DNA from: Amoeboaphelidium protococcarum
Taxonomy: Eukaryota; Aphelidiomycota; Aphelidea
DNA: 64,000 nt
Assembly (NCBI GenBank): GCA_023515745.1
Contig: JALECJ010000254.1
Location: 1,550,001 to 1,614,000 of the forward strand
Direction of reading: 5' to 3'
Numbering within the stretch: position 1 is the stretch's first letter; every line of letters begins with the position of its first letter. A model generated the notes under the pieces. The model saw only the letters and a list, made by a program, of their open reading frames with translations, searched no databases and was not told the origin of the DNA. The position numbers and the translations under genes are program-made. Shown one piece after another: positions 38,546 through 48,413 of this stretch.

Positions 38546-38645
38546 CACTAAATAATCTATAATAAGGCTTCATGATAACTAATATTTAAAATAATTTAGA
38601 TTGCATCAGTAAGTCTACTCATTTAACTCTCATCACAGTTCACAT

Positions 38646-39956
38646 TCATAGCAGAGACCGGTCGAACGCAATCAAAACGTAAAGTTGCATGCGAAGAAGG
38701 CTCATTTTGGCATTGAATTCATTAATGAAATACGATTTCTATGCTTCCAAAAGAGGATCTTGTCCTTTGAAAGTATACAAGTGCTTGTTCAGCTTCTTAT
38801 CTCGTCGTACCGCAATATAGTTTCTAATCCCATTCAGCTTCCCCAAAAGAGGCAAAGATTCAGGTTAAACCTCCTACATATGAACGCGCAAAAACTTACT
38901 ATAAGCCTCAAGGTCTTTTCTGGATTAAGTTGCTGTCAGCACTTGTCCAATATTCAATGTCTTATAACTGAACATCGGACGATTCCGCCTTGATCCAAAC
39001 CATTGACTATCCTAACCAGAGAAGTAATTTTGTACAGCAGCAAGGCCGCCACACTAGAGCACGTCAGCCAAGTCTTGAAAGGCAAACATCAGGCAATTAT
39101 GACCATCATGTTGTCGCCGCGCAGTCATCACGAATAACTCATAACCATTCTAGAATAAAGACTACATAACCAGTGGAATATGAGGCAAATAATCTAATAC
39201 AAATACAGAGTCACTAAGAAGAGCAATTTTTCTCTTGGTATCGATGGCTAGTAAACTGAAATGAGTGGTATCTGTATTTATAAAAAAGGCACGAGTCTTT
39301 TGACCACTCTCAAGATGTTCACTATCATGGGATACTATTTAAGCCAAGTTGACACGCAAAAATTACAGAGCTTCCACAAAAATACTATCAACCTAATCCA
39401 GTATAGGATTCTAGCGAGAGAAAGCTTTGTAAAATAACTAAAGATCCATATCAGAGTATTTACTTAGATGAGGATTTTAGAATATTGATGGATCCCTATC
39501 AGTGAGAGCTTTTTGTGTACTAAGGTACACTTACTTTTCAATCCCAACGCGGAAATTCGGATTAATAAGAGAGGCACGTAGAAGGCAAATGAAGATCTCC
39601 GGTAGATCAAGCCTATCCATTTCAAAGGACGATCTCTTCACCTAAAGGTACTCTTCAACGCTCACAAGACATCTCTTTAAACCATCTGAAGATTTACGCT
39701 TCCCATTCTCATGCTCCTCCACCAACTATTAAGCAAAGTGCACATAATCTTTACTATACGCGAATTAGTGAAGCTCTTTTCGAAGCTGGGCATTATAAAG
39801 TCTTTCAGATCGAGCGAAATTCGAAGGCTTTCCCAGCCATTTAATCATCTATTAAGGATAAGAGGTGCGTAATGCAACATCAGAGGAGCCAGCAACATCT
39901 ATTAGCAGTATAGCCACTACAAGCATCAAACGCGCGCACCAGTTCAAATTAATCAT
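38646..39956 (-). CDS. secreted clan CE cysteine peptidase/acyltransferase-like protein
   Basis: 436 residues, one exon, ending at TGA 38646-38648. The start chosen gives MINLNWCARLMLVVAILLID, a good signal peptide with likely cleavage near residue 23; an in-frame ATG at 40052 would add a 32-residue extension. The body shows the clan CE arrangement. His232 is in THFSLLAID, Asp249 in IALLSDS, and Gln282 and Cys288 in RQHDGHNCLMFAF. The His-16-Asp gap and the Gln-5-Cys gap equal those in Ulp1-type SUMO peptidases and are close to YopJ-type acetyltransferases. Eukaryotic members are normally cytosolic or nuclear, so a signal peptide is odd and would fit a protein delivered outside the cell. Substrate unknown; the assignment rests on motif spacing only. 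Confidence 0.6.
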
Positions 39957-40419
39957 TATCTTGAATATAATATAGCGTGAGATATAATCACTGATCAAGC
40001 AGGACATGAAATAAAATAATTTATAGAAATTATAAATGGGAAAATTGGTCATGACATGCGTTCATCCAAGCGTGATATTTAGTCGCGTGTTGATGGCACC
40101 TCGCATGACATCTCTCTCCACCATGACTCGAAACAGGAAATTGTCCTCGTGTTGATCGAATTTTGATTTTCAGATATAATAGTATCTAAACTTGGTGCAC
40201 TTTGAAACTTTCTTCACATAATCTTTTCTTGAGAACTGGTTCATAATTAGACCTTCTGTGCTGAGTAGAGCGAGAGAGATCCGTCGTCATGGATTCTCAA
40301 TGATTGTCTTGATTGATGCTGCTGCTGCCTCAATTCTATATTAGATTTACTTTGTAAATATTTTATACACATCCAAAACCTTTGTTAATACAATTAGTTG
40401 TATTTATCATTTCATAAAG
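39957..40419. promoter_or_regulatory. divergent promoter region
   Basis: Spacer between the divergent CE-type gene (minus) and the Ser/Gln-rich gene (plus). AT-rich, no repeat or recognised motif; promoter role inferred from layout. Confidence 0.35.
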
Positions 40420-42820
40420 ATGGGATTGAAAAAAATGGTGAAGCAAAAGCTGTCTAGTAAAAAGTCATTATCCAAGCCTGATGCCAAAGAGATGGAAGTG
40501 GTTGAAGCCTAACTGTTCTCCGGTATTCAAGTTGAAACAAGCCAGACTGAAGAGCCAACTAGTCCACAGTCTTCCGCTTCTGAAACATCTAATCAATCGG
40601 CTAGCACTCAATCTACAGTTTCCAGTGGTAGTGGTAGTAGCAGTGGTAGTGACACCTCAGAGAAAAGTGTTAAGGAGAAGGCGGTTGCTTTAAATAAGAT
40701 TCCAAGTGGGTTTGCATCAATGTCTGGATCTTCTGATGGATCCTCCGTGTCATCTCCATCAAGTGCTTCAGATAGTGATTCGCGTGGCTAATCGTCCAAA
40801 CGAGTAGTAAAGTCCATTAACAAAACACCCACTCCAGTAGCGATTAAAGCTTAGAATTAGTCCAGTGCATCTACTCAATCTTCGCCATCCGATGTTAGTG
40901 ATACTTTGTCATCCTCCGCTGACTCTGACGCACCATCAATATAAAAAGACAGTGGGAATAAATCAAAAGCTAATCAAGCTAAGTCTCCGTTGTCAGAAGT
41001 GTCATCGACGAAGAGTTTAGCAGCAGATTCTTCGAGCAGCAAGCAGAGCAGCGCAGTTTCCCATGGTAATCAAGAAGAAGATGATGAAAACGAGTCACTC
41101 CATAGCAAGATTGAGAAACTCAAAGTGAAAGGGGCTAGCGATTATACAGCGAGTGTATCAGAAGCGTCTCAGGTTACGGATGCAGATGATAATGAGTAAG
41201 AATGGTCTCCTGTGAAAAGTAAACGTACGCTGAAGGCAGAAAGACGATCTCAAAGATCCTAGCAATCTTCCGCCGCGTCCTCTCCAGTCACATCAAGTGT
41301 AAGCAGCAAAGGTGCCAAGTCAAATGGAAAAGATACTAAGGTCAGGTAGACAGGCTCTTTACCCAAGAGAGTGGTCCAAGCATCGTCGAATCTGCCTTCA
41401 GGAAGCAGCAGTAGCAGCAGTGGTACTAGTCATCAAAGTAGTCTTAGCTCAGAGGTCAGCAAGTAGAGCCGAAGAGTGGAAAGTAAAGTCTCTGCATCTT
41501 CAGCAGATAGTCCTTTCAGCGCGTCATCTGGCTCACAAAGTCAATCGTCTGATAGTGAGATATCAAAGGCCAGAGCTAATGCGAAATCTAAGAATCAAAA
41601 CGCAGGAAATGGTATCTCTCCTCAAACTAGGTAGAATAAGAACAATAGGATAGAGTAATGGCGCTAGACTTTAACAACGGAAGAGTTTGGATAGGCGGCT
41701 GTGCCTGGTATGGTGGTCGATTCCGAAGATTAGCCTCTTATGAATATGTACAGCTCTAGTAAACCTAAAGTCGTCTAAAGTCCAATCATGGGTGCGAATT
41801 ACTAGCAGAGTGGAGCTGCTTAACCACCCATGATGCCTCCCGCTATGAACAACTACACTCAGGCTTAGAATTAACAATTTTAGCAAATGTAAGCAGGCCC
41901 ATACGCTCTTCCCTAGTATGCTTAATAGTTGGGCGCATATGGAAATGGCGGGGGCCAATTTGGTCCTGGTGCTGCCGCGTTTTCTAGACACTCTGGCTCA
42001 TCTCCCTCAGTCGGATCTGCATTTGATGATCTGACGCCGTTTGATTCCATAAGTAACGGACCTGATCGCCGTGGTGGGTATCCACCAATGTAATAACAAG
42101 GTCCTGTTATGCCGCAAAATATGATGAATCCATAATAGTTCGCGTTGTAGTAACAGCAAATGATGGCTTAATATGCCATGGGTGCTGGAAACCAGTTTAT
42201 GGTTAATCGTAATGTTTAGAACATGTAGACCTAGCATCTTCCTTATAATTTCGGAAATCAGCAACTGCTTCAGGCTTAGATGATGTAATAGTAGCAAATG
42301 CAGTATGGAATGGCTCAAAGGCCGTCAATGATGCTAAATCCATAATTTCAGTAGTAGGGAGCCATGCGGCCGCCTCAGCAATAACAGTCTGGACCAATAA
42401 GGCCCGCTTGGTTGGATGATGAGGAGCCAGCTATTGGTGGATAGAATACTCTGATGGAGCAGGTGAAGAAGGGCCGAGCGTAACCATAAACGANNNNNNN
42501 NNNNNNNNNNNNNNNNNNNNNNNNNNNNNNNNNNNNNNNNNNNNNNNNNNNNNNNNNNNNNNNNNNNNNNNNNNNNNNNNNNTGGAAAGAATCTGGTGGC
42601 ATAGATCAAGTATGATAAAAAGACTGGCCAAGTACCCACCCTTTAAAAGAGTACACCTGCACAGCTCGGTCAATAGTATCTGCAATAACAATAGTACATG
42701 ATGATGCTCTCTCAGTAATAGCAGCAGTAGCAGCCAGGATATCCTTAAAATCTACAGATGCCTCAGTACTAGACCAACTTTGATGATGATGAACCACTGA
42801 GCAATTTGAAGCCTCGTTGA
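40420..42820 (+). CDS. Ser/Gln-rich low-complexity protein (interrupted by assembly gap)
   Basis: From MGLKKMVKQKLSSKK the frame is open to the gap at 42494. After the gap an open frame runs to TGA 42818-42820. The first ~400 residues are Ser/Lys/Glu-rich and acidic in places. The second half is Gln/Met/Pro/Asn-rich with many TAG/TAA codons. Near the gap a better-ordered segment reads PAWLDDEEPAIGGQ, and after it come KYDKKTGQVPTLQ and a Gln run. I do not recognise the family. Highly disordered, prion-like composition suggests an RNA-binding scaffold or condensate protein, but this is speculation. The upstream and downstream frames disagree by one base if the gap is exactly 89 nt, so the gap size is probably arbitrary or hides an intron. 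Confidence 0.6.
42494..42582. other. assembly gap (89 N)
   Basis: Run of N inside the Ser/Gln-rich gene, flanked by repetitive CAR/TAR codons that are hard to assemble. Confidence 1.
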
Positions 42821-42990
42821 TTTTTGATTAGAATAATAAAGTTACCATTAGCTACAAAATGAACAGTGCCTATTTTCCGTTTGCTATGATACGCCTTTAA
42901 AATAAGAGAACAAGGTAGTCAGAATTCAACCAATAATAATATGACAAGCAACTAAATTTATTCAAATCAAATCAACCTCAAAATATTTTT

Positions 42991-44346
42991 TCAAACCATT
43001 TCAACGTCTTGTACGGCAGCGTTGGCACTATTACTAATGTTAACATCCATCTTCTACAAAAAGAGAGAATACTAATTAAAGTATAAAACAGTGAGTGTGT
43101 GAATAGACATCAAATCACATAATAGCAAAGTATTACCGTATCGCCGGAAGTCTTTTGCATGTACTAGTCCATCTCAGCGTCCAACTACTCAGCCGTCTTC
43201 TACGGACCGTCCTCTCTCTTTCTCTATCTGCGACCACGCTGACCACCAGGGCGACCACCTTTAGCATCGACACGAGCTGGGCGGCTGGAGGTTGGACGGG
43301 AACGAATAGCTCCACCATTACCGCCTCTTCTATCATCAGGTTGAGATAAACGACTCCTACCCATGGATAATTACTTTGAACTTTAATTGGAGATAACAAA
43401 TCAATAGATATAATATTACTAAATGGAAGCAGTCTCAGCACCAGAAATACGGGCAACCATCTCAAGTCTCATTGGACGACCTGCACAAATTACAATGAGG
43501 TTACGGCATGATGATAATTCAGAGAGATGAACATAAAATAATGCACTTACCATCAAGGGCGACACCATTATACTTCTTAATCGCATACAAAGCGTCCTAC
43601 TTTCTAATGAATATAACCTCAGCACTTCCCTTGCTTTTACCAGAAGAGTCAAAGGACAGAGACACCTTCTTCAGCGGGCCAGCAGTACTGAATAGTTCCT
43701 TCACATACGCAACAAGATAATAACAATAATTAGAGTTTAAGTAATCGAAACACCACGATGACAATGGTGGACGAGCATATATGGAATTTGACATCCACCG
43801 TAGCTAAAGGTTATCATCATAATAATAATCATCAAAATCAATCAATCAATCAATCATCAGTAAGTCGCCATTCCAAAGGATTACGGACCTAAGCTCTATT
43901 CAAAAGAGTCTCGTGTCGCATTGACACCTCATTATACGGAACGTATCAAGACCGATAGATAGATAGATGGACGGACGGACAGACTATTAATAAATCAATC
44001 TCAGTAAGCATAAGTGTCACTTGCCAATATCCACAGTGCTCGAAGCACATATGCCCACCCATCGTCATCTCGGTATATATACTATATAAAATCATACTTT
44101 CAAGTCTGCCTCGGTCACTTTAAAATCCAAATTACTGACCAACATCTTCTATCCAACATCCACACTAACATCTGCCACTGCTGGGTGAGCAGGACGTTAA
44201 TTACCAACTGGACGCGCACCACGAGCACGGCTATTCGATGCTCTGCGTCTGCCACCCGCACTGTCATTATTACGGTTACTGCGTCTCTACTCACGGATAG
44301 CATCCAAACTCATATCCAACTTGTTATTGGCATTAACTGAAGTCAT
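42991..44346 (-). CDS. ALYREF: mRNA export adaptor ALYREF / Yra1 (REF family)
   Basis: Five exons give 254 residues (human 257): 44098-44346, 43551-43698, 43420-43480, 43137-43380, 42991-43053. Introns are 399, 70, 39 and 83 nt. The N-terminal UAP56-binding motif reads KLDMSLDAIREQ. An Arg/Gly/Ser-rich arm follows. The RRM has KMLVSNLDFKVTEADLK, KVSLSFDSSGKSKGSAEV and AIKKYNGVALDGRPM. A second Arg/Gly-rich arm follows (GGRPGGQRGRRQ), then TAEQLDAEMDQYM, the C-terminal UAP56-binding motif. It couples splicing and transcription to mRNA export through the TREX complex in the nucleus. The 39-nt intron boundaries are the least certain. Confidence 0.9.
43699..44097 (-). other. 399-nt intron 1 of ALYREF, inside the RRM
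   Basis: Donor GTATGA follows GACTTGAAA, and the acceptor is TATGTGAAG before GAACTATTC, rejoining DLK-ELF of the RRM. It is four to ten times longer than every other intron found here (39-106 nt). It holds an AATC run (about 43833-43855) and a GATA/GACG run (about 43954-43982). Confidence 0.8.
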
Positions 44347-44896
44347 TTTATCGGCGTAAAAGAGTAGGGTACAGTAAATAAGTATTATGCAGTAGCAGTA
44401 GTATAAAGCAGTAACGAGAGAGCGTGTGTGTGTGTGAGAAGAAGGAAAGGCGAGAACCAGAAAGCGCACGCGCCGGAAGAGCGACAGACAGAAGCGACAT
44501 GGGCAAAGGAAGGAAAGACTCTGACTGACTGACTGACTGCGAGTGTCGTCGTTGTGATCGCTCTAAGGTTATGATCGGCTCAATCGAAACGGCCGATCGA
44601 ACGAAAGATCGAACAGTCTGTAAAAGATGAAAGGGGACTCGTTTCAGGAGCCATTCGTTTCAGCGATCCCCTTTTACCATAAGAACTCATTTTCTGTGAC
44701 GAATTTCTTGGCAAATTTCCTAATTCGGTATGTGTTTGTTTTGAAACGCATTCATATTCATCGATAGCCGTCGGTTTCAGATTGTTTGTTTTGATGGGCC
44801 GCCGATTTATTACGTCAGAAACACGGCCCAACTCTCTTCTTCTCTTCAAACATATCTCAAATACTCACATCTGAAATCTGGTGATTTGGTATCAAG
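44347..44896. promoter_or_regulatory. divergent promoter region (ALYREF / chitinase)
   Basis: 550-bp spacer between divergent starts. It contains a GACT tetranucleotide run (about 44521-44538), two CGTTTCA sites (44640-44646 and 44656-44662) and several GATCGAAC-like words. The minus-strand open frame 44580-44849 crosses these motifs and is not supported as a gene. Confidence 0.4.
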
Positions 44897-46855
44897 ATGA
44901 AGTCTTTCTCCTATCTGGCATTACTGTTGTCTGCTTGTGTGCTTGAATCAAGCTATGCTGCCTTTGATCGTGATCAGCTGTATCAACCTGCAAACGCCGT
45001 TCCTCGTAATCCTCAAGCTGCTGGTGTTGGTCCTGGTGCAAACTAGTCTATTGTCAATCGTGGCATTACCCGTGGTGGTGGTGCTTCTGCTGCTACCAAC
45101 TTCCGTATCATCACATACTTTACCAGTTGGGGTATTTACGGTAGAAACTACCAGGTTGCTGATATCCCTGCTGACAAGGTTACTCATATCTTTTACGCTT
45201 TTGCTCGTCCAGAGGCAAGTGGCGCGATTCAGCTTGGTGATTCGTATGCTGACATTGACAAGGCTTTCCCTGGTGATACTTGGGACACTAGCAAGCAGCC
45301 GTTCCGTGGTAACTTTTGGCAATTGAACAAGGTTCTGAAGGCCAAGAACCCAGGATTGAAAGTCATTCTGTCCATCGGTGGTTGGACTTGGTCTGGTCCG
45401 TTCTCTGACATTGCCGTGTCCCCTGGTGCTAGATCCACCTTTGCCCAGGCTTGCGCTAACCTTGTGCAGACTTATGGCTTCGATGGTATTGATATCGACT
45501 GGGAGTACCCAGTTGGTGGTGGCCTGCCTGGCAACTCTTACCGCCCAAATGATGGTGCTAATTACGTTCTGCTGTTGAAGGATGTCCGTGAGGCTCTGAA
45601 TAAGCTTCCTGGTGGCAACAAGTTGGAGCTGGCTATTGCTGGTCCTGCTGCTCTGGAGAAGATTGGCTACATGGATGTTGCTGGTATGAGCAAGTACTTG
45701 GATTATCTGAACGTGATGACTTATGACTTCCGTGGTGGATGGTCTCCATACACTGGCCATTAGACCAACGTCTACCCTGTTCAGAATGATCCTGATACAA
45801 GAGAGGTTGTCTCAGCTGATGCTGCAATGAAGGCTTACATTGATGCTGGATTCCCTGCCTCAAAGTTGCTGATTGGTGGTGCCATCTACGGAAGAGGTTG
45901 GACTGGTGTCACTGATAAGAACAATGGTCTATACCAGCCATACACTACTATTCCAAAGGGAACTTGGGATGACGGACAGTCTGGTTTAACTGGAGTCTTT
46001 GATTACAAGGATCTTGTTAACAAGCTCTCTACTGGTCAGCTGACCAAATACTATGATGATGTTGCAAAGGCCACCTACGCTTGGAGCTCTGCATAGAAGT
46101 TTATGGTCTCTTATGATGATCCTCAGTCCATTAGAGCCAAGAGTGACTATGTGAAGAGCAATAAAATGGGAGGTATCATGTTTTGGGAGCTGGCTGGTGA
46201 CACTAAAGGTTCAGATTCTCTGGTTGACACTGCATTGAAAGCGCTTTCTGATGGCTCTACTCCTGGTCCACCTATTCCTAGCACTAGCAGCACCAGACCT
46301 TCCTCTACCTCAACTAGTACATCTACCTCTACTTCGACATCCTCCTCTCCATCTCCTACTCCAACTCAGTGTGTTGAATTATTGTCTCCATGTGCTCCTA
46401 GTAGAGATGTTATGGCATGTTCTGGCAAGCAAATGGCAGTTTGTGGTGTCAACTCCTAGTGGGTCGGTGTTGCTTGCTCAGCTGGTACCTCTTGTCAAAT
46501 TTTGAATGGCAATGTTGGTTGCATCTGTGATGAAGCTATTGATCCAAGAGCTCAAGTTTGCTTTTCAAGAACCACTACTACCTCTACTCGTACCTCTACC
46601 GGCTCTGGTCCAAATCCAACTGGCAATCCTTCGCCGCCTTCCTCCGGGGACGGTACTTGTGTCCAAGCTGGCAGCTCTTGTCGCTTCATGAGAGACAATA
46701 TGGCTTGTACTGGTCCTAATCTGGCACAGTGTGGTAATGATAACAAATGGTTTACCATCGCATGTCCTGGCGGTACTATCTGTCAAAGTGCAAACAACCA
46801 GTTTGGCTGTGTATGGAGTGATTAGTTGGATCCAAGAGGAAAGACTTGCACTTGA
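44897..46855 (+). CDS. secreted GH18 chitinase with two C-terminal Cys-rich (CBM19-like) modules
   Basis: 652 residues, intronless. Signal peptide MKSFSYLALLLSACVLESSY. The GH18 barrel spans about residues 80-445, with LKVILSIGGWTWSG (substrate-binding strand), catalytic GFDGIDIDWEYP (proton donor Glu203), YLNVMTYDFRGGW and a late IMFWELAGD strand. A Ser/Thr/Pro linker (likely O-glycosylated) leads to two cysteine-rich modules (CVELLSPCAPSRDVMACSG; CVQAGSSCRFMRDNMACTG), each with a GT-C ending like fungal CBM19 chitin-binding modules. TAG encodes Gln in YTGHQTNVYP. Secreted endochitinase. In a fungus-like organism it may remodel its own wall; in a predator it may act on other chitin sources. 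Confidence 0.95.
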
Positions 46856-47216
46856 TCTCCTATATTTAATGTTTAAATGAACCCCATGTTTTTGAAGAAA
46901 TGAAGATTTTGGTGATAATAATTTTGATCCGTTTTATCGTTTCTTTACATTGATCTTGTTCACTTTGTTGCCCTTGTCTAGCTCTAGTTAATTTTATCGC
47001 TATGAACGGATGGATTGCTGATGTAGCACTTTGAGTCCAGTTTGCTCGGGATACGAATTGAGGCGTTATATTGCCTGATTTGTCCACTTGGAACTGGTTA
47101 GTGATCAGGTCATTGATGGCATCAATATGAACAACTTTGCATCTCCTCCTTGAATCTCTTTCTCTTCTATTGTTATTACTTGATCAAAGTATTTGGAATA
47201 TACAATCAATCGTATA
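46856..47216. other. intergenic; chitinase 3' flank and NmrA copy B promoter
   Basis: From about 47065 onward it aligns with the region upstream of NmrA copy A, so part of the promoter was duplicated together with the gene. The minus-strand open frames here are not supported as genes. Confidence 0.5.
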
Positions 47217-48219
47217 ATGAGCAATATGAGAAGAGTGTTTGTGGCGAATGCTGATACTGCTGTGGGCTGTGGCGTGGTGTGCGAGCTGTTGGACAATGAA
47301 AAGTTCAGAGGCTAGATTAGTGACTTATGGTGCACAGTCCGTCATCCGGAGCGTAGTGGTCTGCTGTGGTCTAAAGGTGCGTGTGTGATTGAAATGGGTG
47401 ACTAGCCAGATGAAGGATAGCTGAGAAAGCATTTGGAGGGTGTCGATACTCTAATCGTGGTACCTGACTGGGCCATTGGTAAGATGGTGGACTAGACCAA
47501 GTTAATTCTGAAATCTGCCCACCAGTCTCAGGTATAACGCGTTATGCTGATCAGTCGCGCTGGTATTGATGGCCAAGACAACAAGACTGCGTAGAATTAC
47601 TGCAATATGGAAAAGTGTCTGCGCGAGTTTGGTTTCCAGGATGCCTGTATCGTCCGTCTGGTGTGTCTGCAGCAATCCTTGTTCTTGCACCGTCTGATGA
47701 TGATGGAGCGCAGTAAGCTGGAATGGCCGCTGAATGAAGATGCCAAGTTCACCATGATTAATATGCACAATGTGGTCAAGTTTATCTGTAATGATGTGCT
47801 GGGTGAAGAGAGCCGTAAGCTGAAGAGTGGCGGCAATGTGGAAATGTATCGCCTGTCTGGTCCAACCATCATAACTCCTCGTCAGCTAGTTGATGTGCTG
47901 AATAAGAATGTTGGCTTGCAGTTGCAGTATCAGAAGGTTGATCCTCAGCACATTCAGCGCTACTTTCAAGAGCAGTTGGGTCTGAGAGAGACTTTGACAC
48001 GTGAGCTGTTGGATGAATTCGATTTGGTGAACAAGGGAAAGCTGAACTTTGTCAGTGATGATACCAAGAAGAAGATTGGGGAAGAGCCAGAGAAGTTGGA
48101 CCACTTTATCAAGGATCACCGTTCTCTATTCCACATGAAGCAGGGCGGCGGTGGTGGTGGATCATCATCTCAAGGCATTAGAAGTGCCCAGCAGCAGAGG
48201 ATGTTCTGATTTCGTGATT
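47065..48219 (+). repeat. inverted duplication, arm B (contains NmrA-like copy B)
   Basis: Partner of 37372-38545 in opposite orientation. The arms enclose about 8.5 kb that carries the CE-type gene, the Ser/Gln-rich gene, ALYREF and the chitinase. Copy B lacks one Gly codon of the Gly run present in copy A. Confidence 0.85.
47217..48209 (+). CDS. NmrA-like NAD(P)-binding protein, copy B
   Basis: 330 residues (MSNMRRVFVANADTAVGCGV to TGA 48207-48209), one Gly shorter than copy A at 37382-38377. Only a handful of residues differ, such as Asn for Ser at position 3 and Leu for Gln after FICNDV. Equivalent Gln codons are CAG 47523-47525, CAA 47673-47675 and CAG 48141-48143, against TAG, TAA and TAG in copy A. 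Both copies have intact frames, so neither looks like a pseudogene. Recent duplication or ongoing gene conversion would explain the near identity. Function as for copy A: Rossmann-like, not determinable further. Confidence 0.8.
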
Positions 48220-48413
48220 ACTGACGCGCGTTCTATGAATTTTATCAATTTTTGTCACACTTATTGAATGTATGAAATATTATTTTGCAATTATCTTCTT
48301 GCTTGGTTTATACCAACTTCTCATACTTTCCATGATCATATGCACCAATATTAAAGTAAACGCAAAAATGACGAGCAATATTATATTCTTCACCGAGTCA
48401 AAATTTAATGCTT

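Noticed and set aside
44014-44340. Plus-strand open frame across ALYREF exon 1 and intron 1
   Set aside because: Antisense to a well-supported exon and lacking any domain.
44580-44849. Minus-strand open frame of 89 codons between ALYREF and chitinase
   Set aside because: No domain, crosses repeated GATCGAAC/CGTTTCA words in a divergent promoter.
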